Assembly (NCBI GenBank): GCA_038405435.1
Contig: JBBYHZ010000001.1
Length of the DNA: 64,000 nt
Source of the DNA: Dryocola clanedunensis_A
GTDB lineage: Bacteria; Pseudomonadota; Gammaproteobacteria; Enterobacterales; Enterobacteriaceae
Strand: one strand, 5' to 3'
The stretch's first letter is position 1; the number at the start of each line of letters is the position of its first letter. The notes beneath the pieces are model-generated. The model had not been told where the DNA came from, did not search any database, and saw nothing but the letters and a program-made list of their open reading frames with translations. Positions 27,528 through 36,732 of this stretch are shown piece after piece. The position numbers and the translations under genes are program-made.

Positions 27528-28835
27528 TCAGAAGGTCATGCTGAGCTGCGCCCCTGCACCCCAGGTTTCGTCTTCGCCGTACAGGCCCATCAGGTCGATG
27601 TGTACGCGATTAAACGGTGCAAACCCGACGCCGCCGGTGAAGACGTTGCTGTCGTCACCCTTCACATCAGCACGATAGCCCGCGCGAACGGCGAACCAGG
27701 ACAGCGGACGAATTTCGGCACCCACGCCCACGAACTGCGAATCCTCTTCGCTTTTGAAGCCTTTGGTTTCGGTCAGGTCACCGTCGGCGCTCAGCGTCAC
27801 AAAGTCGTTATGCCACGCCGCGCCTGCGGTAACCAGCGGGCTAATCTGGTAGGTATCTTTATAGCTCTTCGTCTCTCCGGTACGGCCGTTAGTGATACGA
27901 ATATCTTTGGTGTCGATATCGCGTGAGATCAGGTTCTGACCGCTGAGGCCCAGGGTCCAGTTTTCACCAAAGTCTGCCGCAAGCCCGGCATCAATGTTAA
28001 AACCGGTGTCGTCGTTACGGTAGCGGCTGCTGTTCCAGTCGCTGCTGTCATAGGTGTAGATGGAGGTGGTGTAGTTATAGAGCCAGGTTTTTTGCAGCTT
28101 AGGCGTGACGCCGATTGAAACCGGCACGCCGCCCAGGTCGAACTGCTTAGCCATTGCCACGCCGTAGTCAGAAACGATTGCAGCACGGCCGGAAGCGGTG
28201 GAGTTCAGGTTGCGCGTAATGGCGTCCGAACCATTGGTCGCCGCGTCGATAGCAACGCCTGCCGCCACCGTATTGGAATTTTCAATGCCGCGCAGGTAGT
28301 CAATATCCTGCTGATCGATAGAAGAGCTGACTCGACCGTGGGCATAGGCTTTGGTGACAAACGCCAGCGACAGCACGTTGTTGGGAATGCTGACGGAAAT
28401 CCCCGCCCCCGCTTTCGCCTGCGCCGTTTTTCCCCGTAAATCTTCCAGTTCACCCGCCAGGTCCCCAGCCGCCCCCTGAAGCAGGTTCAGAGAACCTGTC
28501 GGGTTAAGGATGATCTGTTGCAGAGTAAGGCTGTCGATCACATCTTCATAGTTATCAACCTTGTCGCTGATATCGTCGATCTGATCCTGCAAATTGTCCT
28601 TGTCCGTAATTTGCGCGCCAACGGAAGGAAGAATTACCGTGAACGAATCCTCCTCCTGCGCCTTTGCCAGCAGCGCCGGGTTGATTAACGCCCCGCTGCC
28701 GTAGCTGCCGGAGGCCACGCCCGTGCCGCCCATTGCATCACTTCGGGCTTCCGCCCACGTACCCGCCGCCCAGGTTGGATTTGCCACAAACAAAGATGCG
28801 GCGCCAAGCGCCACCAGAGATTTTATTTTTTTCAT
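27528..28835 (-). CDS. TraF-type (TraF_2 family) outer-membrane beta-barrel protein
   Basis: A 435-residue exported protein: signal peptide about 1-23 (cleavage near TWA/AGT), a glycine-rich RSDAMGGTGVASG start like that of FadL/TraF barrels, an unusual Asp-rich coiled segment (about 77-110), and a C-terminal half of alternating strands that ends in Phe (QLSMTF), the sign of BAM-dependent barrels. Database pipelines usually call it conjugal transfer protein TraF, but there are no conjugation genes nearby, so the name says little about its job. It may be an uncharacterised outer-membrane transporter or porin-like protein. It is absent from this place in E. coli K-12. Confidence 0.75.
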   Translation of the reverse strand: MKKIKSLVALGAASLFVANPTWAAGTWAEARSDAMGGTGVASGSYGSGALINPALLAKAQEEDSFTVILPSVGAQITDKDNLQDQIDDISDKVDNYEDVIDSLTLQQIILNPTGSLNLLQGAAGDLAGELEDLRGKTAQAKAGAGISVSIPNNVLSLAFVTKAYAHGRVSSSIDQQDIDYLRGIENSNTVAAGVAIDAATNGSDAITRNLNSTASGRAAIVSDYGVAMAKQFDLGGVPVSIGVTPKLQKTWLYNYTTSIYTYDSSDWNSSRYRNDDTGFNIDAGLAADFGENWTLGLSGQNLISRDIDTKDIRITNGRTGETKSYKDTYQISPLVTAGAAWHNDFVTLSADGDLTETKGFKSEEDSQFVGVGAEIRPLSWFAVRAGYRADVKGDDSNVFTGGVGFAPFNRVHIDLMGLYGEDETWGAGAQLSMTF

Positions 28836-29007
28836 TCACCGCTGCCCGTCTGTTTAGTCAGTTGGAGTAACTAGCCCCCGTCAGTAAAGCGCTAACGGGG
28901 GCGGACTGTTGCTGTGAATAAAGTGTTAAAAAGTTGGCTATTTAGCCTATAGGAATCCCGTTTCTATCCATTCGGGTTAGGGTTTCAAAATCTCCATGCA
29001 GAGTTAT

Positions 29008-29511
29008 TTATAGTTTACCCGTTGGTTTTCGGGTAGGCCGACCGTCATGCGGGCCGAAAAACTGTGGCGGATGGTCTATCCAGCGGTCTTTACGCTGGGC
29101 GGCATAGCCCGGGTTCAGCGGGTAATAGATCTGGTTTTCGTCTTTGTTTGCCTCGCCAACAACCAGCAGACGAACTTCATGCTCCGTATTATTGATAAAC
29201 GTGTGGCAAACGCCCGTCCCCGCCGGGAACCCCACGCTGTCGCCAGGCTCAAGCTGATACAAATTTCCGTTGATCCACACCTGCGGATGGCCCTCCAGCA
29301 CGTAAGCGAACTCTTCTTCGCTGCTTTCGGCATGAGGATAGGAGGTGCGGCGTCCCGGCAGCAGCCGTTCGTGGTGAATGCCAAGCCGGTTCAAACCCAG
29401 GCTACGGGCAAGCGGTGCGCCAATGGAAAACAGTTCGTTACTGTCGGGATAGGTGGAATCATCCGCGCCTTCAAGCTCGCGCCAGTGGCGGATACAATCT
29501 GGTTTTTGCAT
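29008..29511 (-). CDS. Cupin-domain protein
   Basis: A 167-residue protein with one cupin barrel. Motif 1 appears as HAESSEEEFAYVLEGHPQVWI (metal-ligand His and Glu side chains), and motif 2 as PAGTGVCHTFINN. A metal-dependent enzyme or sensor is likely, but the substrate cannot be told. It diverges from zur with 110 bases between, so co-regulation with zinc is possible but not shown. The C-terminal region (DHPPQFFGPHDGRP) is typical of a small proteobacterial cupin group of unknown function. Confidence 0.75.
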   Translation of the reverse strand: MQKPDCIRHWRELEGADDSTYPDSNELFSIGAPLARSLGLNRLGIHHERLLPGRRTSYPHAESSEEEFAYVLEGHPQVWINGNLYQLEPGDSVGFPAGTGVCHTFINNTEHEVRLLVVGEANKDENQIYYPLNPGYAAQRKDRWIDHPPQFFGPHDGRPTRKPTGKL

Positions 29512-29621
29512 GACATCTCCGAAGCTAAACTTTTATCAGGGTTCACCGCCAGTATGTACCAACATTCGGCGTTTTTACGGCTTTTATGGTAAAGTCAGAG
29601 GCTATTAACCGAGGATAGCTG

Positions 29622-30140
29622 ATGGATACGACGACTTCACAAACCGTGTTAGCGCAGGCTGAAAAGCTCTGTGCCCAGCGCAATGTACGCCTGACGCCAC
29701 AGCGTCTGGAAGTGCTGCGCCTGATGACGCTGCAAACGGGTGCCATCAGCGCTTACGATCTGCTGGATCTGCTGCGCGTCAGCGAGCCGCAGGCCAAACC
29801 GCCGACCGTTTATCGCGCGCTGGATTTCCTGCTGGAGCAGGGTTTCGTTCACCGTGTGGAATCCGCCAACAGCTATGTGCTGTGCAACCTCATCGATCAG
29901 CCAACCCATTCGTCAGCCATGTTTATCTGCGAACGTTGTGGTGCCGTCAAAGAAGAGGCCGCTCAGGGCGTGGAAGACATTATGCACAAGCTGGCCGCGA
30001 AAATGGGCTTCGCTCTGCGTCATAACGTCATTGAAGCGCATGGATTGTGTTCTGCCTGTGCCGAAGTCGAAGCCTGCTGCCATAAAGATGAATGCAGCAG
30101 CCATGACCATACGGTGCAGATTAAAAAGAAGGTTCGATAA
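29622..30140 (+). CDS. zur: Zinc uptake regulator Zur
   Basis: A 172-residue Fur-family repressor of znuABC and related zinc genes. The N-terminal winged helix (about 1-85) has RLTPQRLEVL and PPTVYRALDFL; the dimerisation domain carries the structural zinc site with C103-C106 and C143-C146, plus C88 at the regulatory site. The C-terminal tail is rich in Cys and His (CCHKDECSSHDH). The order zur-yjbJ-dinF-lexA is that of E. coli. It is transcribed toward yjbJ, which lies on the other strand. Confidence 0.96.
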   Translation: MDTTTSQTVLAQAEKLCAQRNVRLTPQRLEVLRLMTLQTGAISAYDLLDLLRVSEPQAKPPTVYRALDFLLEQGFVHRVESANSYVLCNLIDQPTHSSAMFICERCGAVKEEAAQGVEDIMHKLAAKMGFALRHNVIEAHGLCSACAEVEACCHKDECSSHDHTVQIKKKVR

Positions 30141-30216
30141 GAGAGGATTCGGTACATCCTTGTACCTGGGCAGGTAGCCTTAGAGGGTCAGCACATCTGA
30201 GGGTTGTGCTAACTGT

Positions 30217-30426
30217 CTACCAGCGATATTTGTTGCGGGTTTCCCAGTCAACGACTTCTTTTTCCGCCTCGTCTTTCGACGAGCCGTATCGTTCCTGAAT
30301 TTTACCAACCAGCTGATCGCGTTTACCTTCGATGACCGTCATGTCATCGTCCGTAAGCTTGCCCCATTTTTCTTTCACAGTACCTTTAAACTGTTTCCAG
30401 TTACCGCCGATTTCATCTTTATTCAT
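30217..30426 (-). CDS. yjbJ: CsbD family stress protein YjbJ
   Basis: A 69-residue, highly charged cytosolic protein starting MNKDEIGGNWKQFKGTVKEKWGKLTDDD, the hallmark of the CsbD family. E. coli YjbJ is abundant in stationary phase and stress, but its function is unknown. It is monocistronic between zur and dinF; a weak inverted repeat (AGCACA...TGTGCT) follows the stop. Confidence 0.95.
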   Translation of the reverse strand: MNKDEIGGNWKQFKGTVKEKWGKLTDDDMTVIEGKRDQLVGKIQERYGSSKDEAEKEVVDWETRNKYRW

Positions 30427-30597
30427 AATGGTATCCTTAGCGTTCGGTGAAGAAGTGTAGGGTTAACATCGTCCGGGCCGTCCCGTCTGCGGAGACCCAC
30501 TATCTGCTGGACGTGATAATAATTGTAGTCAAGGATCTGGCACCGAGGCGGCAATTAAGAATATTGAACCATAGCGGCGGGATGATAAAAGCCGAAG

Positions 30598-30617
30598 CGC
30601 CACGAAAATCCGTGGCG
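30598..30617 (-). terminator. Possible terminator of lexA-dinF
   Basis: CGCCACG (30598-30604) pairs with CGTGGCG (30611-30617). Downstream on the minus strand is a short U-rich run (complement of 30587-30590). It lies 47 bases beyond the dinF stop. Confidence 0.4.
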
Positions 30618-30663
30618 TATCAGCGTGCTGGAGGGTGCTTAAAGGTCTCGTCAGCAGATGTAA

Positions 30664-31998
30664 CTAACTATGACCTTCTGGTGCAAACCAGGTGTTGTTT
30701 CGCCAGTGGCGACGCCATATCCAGCCCAGCGAAAGCCCCCGCAGCGCCAGGAATACCGCCAGTGCCAGCCACAGACCGTGGTTTCCCAGCCAGGGTACGG
30801 TGAGCAGCGTCAGGCCAAAACCGGCTGCGGCAACGGCCATACTGTTGCGCATTTCTGCCCCGCGCGTGGCGCCGATAAACATGCCGTCCAGCAGATAACA
30901 CCAGACGCCCACCACCGGCAGGACGATTTGCCAGTGAAGATAGCTATCCGCCTGCTGCTGTAGCGCCGGTAACGACGTTAACAGCGCAACGATGTTCTCC
31001 CCAAAGAGGGCATAAATCACGGCAAAGCTTAGCGCCACCAGCCCCGCCTGGCGGCAGGCGGCCTGCCAGACGCTCAGCAGCTGCGAGCCGTTTCTGGCGC
31101 CGTATGCCTGCCCGGAGTGCGCTTCCACCGCATAGGCAAAGCCGTCCAGCGCATAGGCGGTAAAGGTCAGCAGCGTCATCAGCACGGCGTTAACCGCCAC
31201 GATTTCACTGCCCAGACGCGCGCCCAGAATGGTTACCGAGGCAAAGCAGATTTGCAGCAACAGCGAGCGCAGCATAATGTCCCGGTTCAGCGCCAGCAGG
31301 CGACGAACGTTGCCCCGCCAGGCTTCTTTGAGCATCGCAAGCGTAATGCCGCGCATCCCCAGCACCTTTTTAACCATCAGCAGGCCGAGGAAAAAGGTGG
31401 CGTATTCCGCCACGGCGGTTGCCGTTGCCGCCCCCTGCACGTTCATGTGCAGCCCCATCACCAGCCATAAATCCAGCACGATATTCAGGACGTTGCCGAC
31501 CACCAGCAGAATGACCGGTGCCCTGGCATACTGCACGCCCAGCAGCCAGCCAAGCAGCACCAGGTTTGCCAGCGAGGCCGGGGCGCTTAGCCAGCGGATC
31601 TCCAGGAAACGACGCGCCTGCTCCAGCACCTGATCGTTGCCGCCGACGATACTCAGCGCCAGATTAATCAGCGGATAACGAAGCGCGACGATAGCGAAGC
31701 CGGCAAGCAGCGCAAGCCCGAGAGGCTGCACCAGGGCACGGGCCAGCGCCGCCGGATTGTTAGCCCCGAAAGCCTGCGCGGTTAAGCCGGTGGTGCTCAT
31801 GCGCAGAAACAGCAAAAGCATAAACAGGAAGCTGGTTGCGGTCGCGCCAATGGCCACGCCGCCCAGATAGACCGGGCTATCAAGATGGCCGATGACCGCC
31901 GTGTCCACCAGGCCTAACAGCGGGACGGTGATGTTGGAGAAAATCATGGGTAACGCGAGGCGCCAGAGCGCTTTGTCTGTCGTCGAGAAGAAATGCAT
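30664..31998 (-). CDS. dinF: MATE-family efflux protein DinF
   Basis: A 444-residue inner-membrane protein with 12 hydrophobic segments of the multidrug and toxic compound extrusion family, beginning ALWRLALPMIFSNITVPLLGLVDTAVIGHL. In E. coli DinF is induced in the SOS response as the second gene of lexA-dinF and is linked to protection from oxidative and bile-salt stress. The gene begins 76 bases after lexA on the same strand, with no terminator between, so it should share the LexA-controlled promoter. Confidence 0.96.
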   Translation of the reverse strand: MHFFSTTDKALWRLALPMIFSNITVPLLGLVDTAVIGHLDSPVYLGGVAIGATATSFLFMLLLFLRMSTTGLTAQAFGANNPAALARALVQPLGLALLAGFAIVALRYPLINLALSIVGGNDQVLEQARRFLEIRWLSAPASLANLVLLGWLLGVQYARAPVILLVVGNVLNIVLDLWLVMGLHMNVQGAATATAVAEYATFFLGLLMVKKVLGMRGITLAMLKEAWRGNVRRLLALNRDIMLRSLLLQICFASVTILGARLGSEIVAVNAVLMTLLTFTAYALDGFAYAVEAHSGQAYGARNGSQLLSVWQAACRQAGLVALSFAVIYALFGENIVALLTSLPALQQQADSYLHWQIVLPVVGVWCYLLDGMFIGATRGAEMRNSMAVAAAGFGLTLLTVPWLGNHGLWLALAVFLALRGLSLGWIWRRHWRNNTWFAPEGHS

Positions 31999-32074
31999 GT
32001 GGGCGTCCGCTGCAAGTCTGGAGAGAAGCGTCAGGGCGTGATGCGCGCGGGACGCGCATCACCAGATATGAGGG

Positions 32075-32683
32075 TTACAGCCACTCACCGTTGCGGATAA
32101 CCCCAACGGCCAGCCCTTCAATTGAGAAGTTCTGCTCGCGGAGATCGACGACGATAGGCTCAAATTCGCTGTTTTCTGGCAGCAGCTGCACGGTGTTGCC
32201 CTGCTGCTTAAGGCGCTTAACGGTGACTTCGTCGTCAATGCGCGCGACCACCACCTGGCCGTTATGGACGTCCTGGGTTTTATGCACCGCCAGCAGATCG
32301 CCGTCCAGAATACCAATGTCCTTCATGGACATGCCGCTGACGCGCAGCAGGAAGTCGGCATTGGGTTTAAACAGGGAGGGGTCAACCTGGTAATGGCCTT
32401 CGATGTGCTCCTGCGCCAGCAGCGGTTCACCTGCGGCGACGCGCCCCACCAGCGGAAGGCCGGTCTCTTCTTCAACCAGAAGACGGATACCGCGAGACGC
32501 GCCGGAAACAATTTCGATGGCGCCTTTACGCGCCAGCGCTTTGAGATGCTCTTCAGCGGCGTTGGGAGAACGGAACCCCAGACGTTGAGCAATCTCGGCA
32601 CGCGTTGGTGGCATGCCGGTCTGGCTGATATGATCCCGAATGAGATCAAACACCTCTTGCTGCCTGGTAGTTAATGCTTTCAT
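32075..32683 (-). CDS. lexA: LexA repressor
   Basis: A 202-residue repressor of the SOS regulon. The winged helix-turn-helix covers 1-69; the self-cleavage site is A84-G85 in RVAAGEP; the catalytic dyad is S119 (GMSM) and K156 (TVKRL). RecA filaments on single-stranded DNA trigger the cleavage. Two LexA boxes sit just before the start, so it is autoregulated, and dinF follows as its operon partner. Every key residue is in the E. coli position. Confidence 0.98.
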   Translation of the reverse strand: MKALTTRQQEVFDLIRDHISQTGMPPTRAEIAQRLGFRSPNAAEEHLKALARKGAIEIVSGASRGIRLLVEEETGLPLVGRVAAGEPLLAQEHIEGHYQVDPSLFKPNADFLLRVSGMSMKDIGILDGDLLAVHKTQDVHNGQVVVARIDDEVTVKRLKQQGNTVQLLPENSEFEPIVVDLREQNFSIEGLAVGVIRNGEWL

Positions 32684-32691
32684 TCCGCCCC

Positions 32692-32707
32692 CTGGGTGTT
32701 TATACAG
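32692..32707 (-). promoter_or_regulatory. LexA box 2 (proximal) of lexA
   Basis: On the minus strand CTGTATAAACACCCAG, ending 9 bases before the lexA ATG. It is a CTGT-N8-CCAG variant of the SOS consensus, like the second box in E. coli. Confidence 0.85.
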
Positions 32708-32712
32708 TTATG

Positions 32713-32728
32713 CTGTGAGTATATACAG
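32713..32728 (-). promoter_or_regulatory. LexA box 1 (distal) of lexA
   Basis: On the minus strand CTGTATATACTCACAG, an exact CTGT-N8-ACAG SOS box. It is 5 bases from the second box, giving the tandem arrangement known for lexA. Confidence 0.93.
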
Positions 32729-32792
32729 CTAAAGGCGAATTTGAAACCACAAATTAAGCAAAAAACCAGGCACTTAACCAGATCTGGAAAGC

Positions 32793-33161
32793 TTATCGCA
32801 AATGTTGCCAAAGCAGAGTGACCCAGGTGAACAGCGCGAGGATAATTGAGATCAGCACTGCCGCCGAGCCCATATCTTTCGCACGGCCTGACAGCTCGTG
32901 ATATTCCGTGCCAACGCGGTCCACTAACGCTTCGATAGCGCTGTTCAGAATCTCAACGATCATCACCAGCACAACGGAGCCAATCAGCAGGACGCGGGTG
33001 ATAGGGTCAAAGTCCAGCCAGCAGGCGATGGCGATGGCGATAACCGCGGCAACTCCCTCCTGACGGAAAGCGGCTTCGTTAACCCAGGCGGCGCGTAGCC
33101 CCTTCCAGGAGTAGCCAGCTGCTTTGATAATGCGTGTAAAACCAGCGGAGTTATTCGCCAT
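32793..33161 (-). CDS. dgkA: Diacylglycerol kinase DgkA
   Basis: A 122-residue integral inner-membrane trimer that phosphorylates diacylglycerol left over from osmoregulated periplasmic glucan synthesis. I start at the ATG at 33161 (MANNSAGFTRI); the longer frame upstream adds 37 unrelated residues. The amphipathic N-terminus is followed by three membrane helices, and the family motif EILNSAIEALVDR with the catalytic Glu and AKDMGSAAV are present. It diverges from plsB, as in E. coli, which groups two phospholipid genes. Confidence 0.96.
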   Translation of the reverse strand: MANNSAGFTRIIKAAGYSWKGLRAAWVNEAAFRQEGVAAVIAIAIACWLDFDPITRVLLIGSVVLVMIVEILNSAIEALVDRVGTEYHELSGRAKDMGSAAVLISIILALFTWVTLLWQHLR

Positions 33162-33342
33162 TGAGGGAAACCTTTTTGAAATTAAAGCGTCAATGCTTAT
33201 CTGAAACCCACCTCTTTGATGCTCAGCTATAGCTGGCGACCTTAAGGAAGTGGGGTAAAATCGCAACGCCACAGAAATCTTATACAGTTTCTGATATTCT
33301 TGCGGCGAATTTGCACTATTAACCTGAGGCTTTACATCGTTT

Positions 33343-35775
33343 ATGTCAGGCTGGCCAAGAATTTACTACAAATTGCTTAATTTTCCATTAAGCGTTCTGG
33401 TAAAGAGCAAGTCCATACCGGCTGATCCCCAAGCCGAGCTGGGCCTCGATACCACGCGCCCTATCATGTACGTGCTGCCTTATAACTCAAAGGCGGACCT
33501 GCTGACGCTGCGTGCGCAGTGCCTGGCGCATGATTTGCCCGACCCGCTGGAACCTCTGGAAATCGACGGGGCGGTACTGCCGCGCTACGTCTTTATCCAC
33601 GGCGGTCCGCGTGTCTTTACTTATTACACACCAAAAGAAGAGTCGATTAAGCTCTTCCACGACTATCTCGATCTGCACCGCAGCAACCCAAATCTGGATG
33701 TACAGATGGTGCCTGTTTCGGTGATGTTTGGCCGTTCACCGGGCCGCGAGAAAGGCGAAGTGAATCCCCCTTTGCGCACCCTAAACGGCGTTCAGAAGTT
33801 CTTTGCCGTACTGTGGCTGGGCCGCGACAGCTTCGTGCGTTTCTCCGCTCCTGTCTCTTTGCGCCGCATGGCGACCGAGCACGGGACGGACAAAACTATC
33901 GCCCAGAAGCTGGCTCGCGTGGCGCGTACGCACTTTGCCCGTCAGCGTTTAGCTACCGTCGGGCCGCGCCTGCCGGTACGCCAGGATCTGTTTAATAAGC
34001 TGCTGGCCTCGAAGGCCATTGCGCGTGCCGTGGAAGACGAAGCGCGCAGCAAGAAAATCTCCCATGAGAAGGCCCAGCAAAACGCCGTGGCGCTGATGGA
34101 AGAGATTGCGGCTAACTTCTCCTATGAAGCCATCCGTCTGACTGACCGCGTGCTGGGCTTAACGTGGAACCGCCTGTATCAGGGCATCAACGTTAATAAC
34201 GCCGAACGCGTGCGCCAGCTCGCCCACGACGGGCATGAAATTGTTTATGTGCCCTGCCACCGCAGCCACATGGACTACATGCTGTTGTCCTACGTGCTTT
34301 ATCACCAGGGGCTTGTTCCTCCGCACATCGCGGCAGGGATTAACCTGAACTTCTGGCCAGCCGGCCCGATCTTCCGCCGCCTGGGCGCGTTCTTTATCCG
34401 CCGCACCTTTAAGGGCAGCAAGCTCTACTCCACCGTGTTCCGCGAATATCTCGGCGAACTGTTCAGCCGTGGCTACTCCGTTGAATACTTTGTTGAAGGT
34501 GGCCGCTCCCGTACGGGCCGCCTGCTGGACCCGAAAACCGGCACGCTGTCGATGACCATTCAGGCCATGCTGCGCGGCGGTACCCGTCCTATTACGCTGG
34601 TGCCGATTTATATCGGTTACGAGCACGTGATGGAAGTGGGGACCTACGCGAAAGAGCTGCGCGGCGCGACCAAAGAGAAAGAAGGCTTCATGTCGATGTT
34701 ACGGGGCTTAAGCAAGCTGCGTAACCTGGGCCAGGGCTATGTGAACTTCGGCGAACCTATGCCGCTGAACGCGTTCCTGAACCAGCGCGTGCCGGAATGG
34801 CGCGAGTCTATTGACCCAATCGAAGCAGTTCGTCCGGCGTGGTTAACGCCAACGGTAAATGAAATCGCCGCCGAGCTGATGGTGCGCATTAACAACGCAG
34901 GCGCGGCCAACGCCATGAACCTGTGCTGTACCGCGCTGCTGGCATCGCGCCAGCATTCGCTAACGCGTGAGCAGCTGACCGAACAGCTCGATTGCTATCT
35001 CAGCCTGCTGCGCAACGTGCCGTATTCGCCGGATGCCACCGCTCCGGAGCAAACGGCATCGGCGCTTATCGACCACGCGCTGCAGATGAACAAGTTTGAA
35101 GTCGAGAAGGACACCATCGGCGACATCATCATTCTGCCGCGCGAGCAGGCCGTGCTGATGACCTACTACCGCAACAACATCATGCACATGCTGGTGCTGC
35201 CGTCGCTTATGGCTTCTATCGTCACGCAGCACCGCACAATCGATCGTGCCGAGCTTCAGCGTCAGATTGAAGTTATCTACCCGATGCTGAAAGCCGAGCT
35301 GTTCCTGCGCTGGGATAAGAGCGAGCTGGCGACGGAAATCGACGCGCTGCTGGGCGAGATGGATCGTCAGGGGCTGGTAACGATGAGTGCCGGTCAGGTG
35401 CAGATTAACCCTGCCCGTTCACGTACCCTGCAGCTGCTGGCGGCGGGCGTGCGCGAAACGCTGCAGCGCTATGCCATTACCTTCTGGCTGCTGAGCGCGA
35501 ATCCGTCTATTAACCGTGGAACGCTTGAGCGTGAAAGCCGCACCGTGGCGCAGCGTCTCTCCATGCTGCACGGTATCAACGCGCCGGAGTTCTTCGACAA
35601 GGCGGTCTTCACCTCACTGGTGCTGACGCTGCGCGATGAAGGCTATATCAGCGATACCGGCGACGCGGAGCCAACGGAAACGATGAAGGTTTACCAGATG
35701 CTGGCCGACCTGATTACCTCAGACGTGCGTCTGACCGTTGAAAGCGCAACGTCGCAGGTCGTGGCGGCGGAGTAA
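33343..35775 (+). CDS. plsB: Glycerol-3-phosphate 1-O-acyltransferase PlsB
   Basis: An 810-residue inner-membrane enzyme that makes the first acylation of glycerol 3-phosphate in phospholipid synthesis, from acyl-ACP or acyl-CoA. Acyltransferase motif I is CHRSHMD (near 306-311, catalytic His and Asp), followed by motif II NFWPAGPIFRRLGAFFIRR, motif III FVEGGRSRTGR, and motif IV. Length is close to that of E. coli (807). It diverges from dgkA and ends 85 bases before the ubiA stop, with a two-unit BIME between the convergent genes. Confidence 0.98.
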   Translation: MSGWPRIYYKLLNFPLSVLVKSKSIPADPQAELGLDTTRPIMYVLPYNSKADLLTLRAQCLAHDLPDPLEPLEIDGAVLPRYVFIHGGPRVFTYYTPKEESIKLFHDYLDLHRSNPNLDVQMVPVSVMFGRSPGREKGEVNPPLRTLNGVQKFFAVLWLGRDSFVRFSAPVSLRRMATEHGTDKTIAQKLARVARTHFARQRLATVGPRLPVRQDLFNKLLASKAIARAVEDEARSKKISHEKAQQNAVALMEEIAANFSYEAIRLTDRVLGLTWNRLYQGINVNNAERVRQLAHDGHEIVYVPCHRSHMDYMLLSYVLYHQGLVPPHIAAGINLNFWPAGPIFRRLGAFFIRRTFKGSKLYSTVFREYLGELFSRGYSVEYFVEGGRSRTGRLLDPKTGTLSMTIQAMLRGGTRPITLVPIYIGYEHVMEVGTYAKELRGATKEKEGFMSMLRGLSKLRNLGQGYVNFGEPMPLNAFLNQRVPEWRESIDPIEAVRPAWLTPTVNEIAAELMVRINNAGAANAMNLCCTALLASRQHSLTREQLTEQLDCYLSLLRNVPYSPDATAPEQTASALIDHALQMNKFEVEKDTIGDIIILPREQAVLMTYYRNNIMHMLVLPSLMASIVTQHRTIDRAELQRQIEVIYPMLKAELFLRWDKSELATEIDALLGEMDRQGLVTMSAGQVQINPARSRTLQLLAAGVRETLQRYAITFWLLSANPSINRGTLERESRTVAQRLSMLHGINAPEFFDKAVFTSLVLTLRDEGYISDTGDAEPTETMKVYQMLADLITSDVRLTVESATSQVVAAE

Positions 35776-35780
35776 ACAAG

Positions 35781-35854
35781 CTGGCGGATGGCGCAATTGC
35801 TTATCCGCCCTACGATTCAATTTGTAGGGCGGATAAGCACAGCGCCATCCGCCG
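35781..35854. repeat. BIME (two inverted REP units) between plsB and ubiA
   Basis: One REP unit spans 35781-35813 and its mirror spans 35824-35854 (GTAGGGCGGATAAGCAC...). They sit between convergent genes and can fold as paired hairpins in either transcript. Confidence 0.9.
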
Positions 35855-35859
35855 TTTTA

Positions 35860-36732
35860 TTAGAAGTGCATCATGCTCAGGGCCATGCCGATAAACAGCA
35901 CCAGCCCAACGTAGTTGTTATTCAGAAACGCTTTAAAACAGGCATCACGGTCGCGGTTAGCAATCATCCTTTGCTGATGGATAAACAGCGCGCCCGCAAG
36001 GCCAATAGCCCAGTAGTACGCCCCGCCCAGCCCGTTCAGCCAGCCGATCAGCGCCATCAGCGCCAGCACCACCACCTGCAAAATGCCGATAATCAGCTTG
36101 TCGTTACGCCCGAACAAAATGGCCGTCGATTTAATGCCAATCTTCAGGTCGTCATCCCGGTCAACCATCGCATACTGCGTGTCGTAGGCTACCGCCCAGC
36201 AGATATTCGCCGCAAACATCAGCCAGCAGCTTAGCGGCACGCTTTCGCTCACCGCGGCAAACGCCATAGGGATAGACCAGCCAAACGCCGCGCCAAGCAC
36301 CACCTGCGGCAGATGCGTATAACGCTTCATAAACGGATAGATCCACGCCAGCGCAAGAGCGGCAATGGACAGCAGAATCGTCATGACGTTGAGGGTCAGC
36401 ACCAGCACGAACGACAGCAGCACCAGAATGATGAACAGATTGCGGGCTTCTTTCTCACTGACCGCGCCGCTGGGCAGCGGGCGATGGGCCGTGCGCTTCA
36501 CGTGTCCGTCAAATTTACGGTCCGCATAGTCATTAACCACGCAGCCCGCGGCGCGCATCATCCAGACGCCAGCGATAAAGACCGCCAGGATGGTCAACGG
36601 CGGCACGCCCGGCGTCGCCAGCCACAGCGCCCAGAGCGTCGGCCAGAGCAGCAATAAAGAACCAATCGGCTTATCCAGCCGCATCAGGCGCATATACGCC
36701 TGGAATTTCCCTTCGGTCAGACTCCACTCCAT
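35860..36732 (-). CDS. ubiA: 4-hydroxybenzoate octaprenyltransferase UbiA
   Basis: A 290-residue inner-membrane prenyltransferase that attaches the octaprenyl tail to 4-hydroxybenzoate in ubiquinone synthesis. The start at 36732 (MEWSLTEGKF) overlaps the ubiC stop by one base (TAATG). The two Asp-rich motifs are NDYADRKFD, after the second membrane segment, and DTQYAMVDRDDDLKIG, both needed for Mg-diphosphate binding. Eight or nine membrane helices follow. Together with ubiC it forms the ubiCA operon. Confidence 0.97.
   Translation of the reverse strand: MEWSLTEGKFQAYMRLMRLDKPIGSLLLLWPTLWALWLATPGVPPLTILAVFIAGVWMMRAAGCVVNDYADRKFDGHVKRTAHRPLPSGAVSEKEARNLFIILVLLSFVLVLTLNVMTILLSIAALALAWIYPFMKRYTHLPQVVLGAAFGWSIPMAFAAVSESVPLSCWLMFAANICWAVAYDTQYAMVDRDDDLKIGIKSTAILFGRNDKLIIGILQVVVLALMALIGWLNGLGGAYYWAIGLAGALFIHQQRMIANRDRDACFKAFLNNNYVGLVLFIGMALSMMHF

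Noticed and set aside
28870..28905. Hairpin CCCCCGTCAG...CTAACGGGGG as a terminator
   Set aside because: No U-run follows on either strand, and it lies upstream of the TraF-type gene; function unclear.
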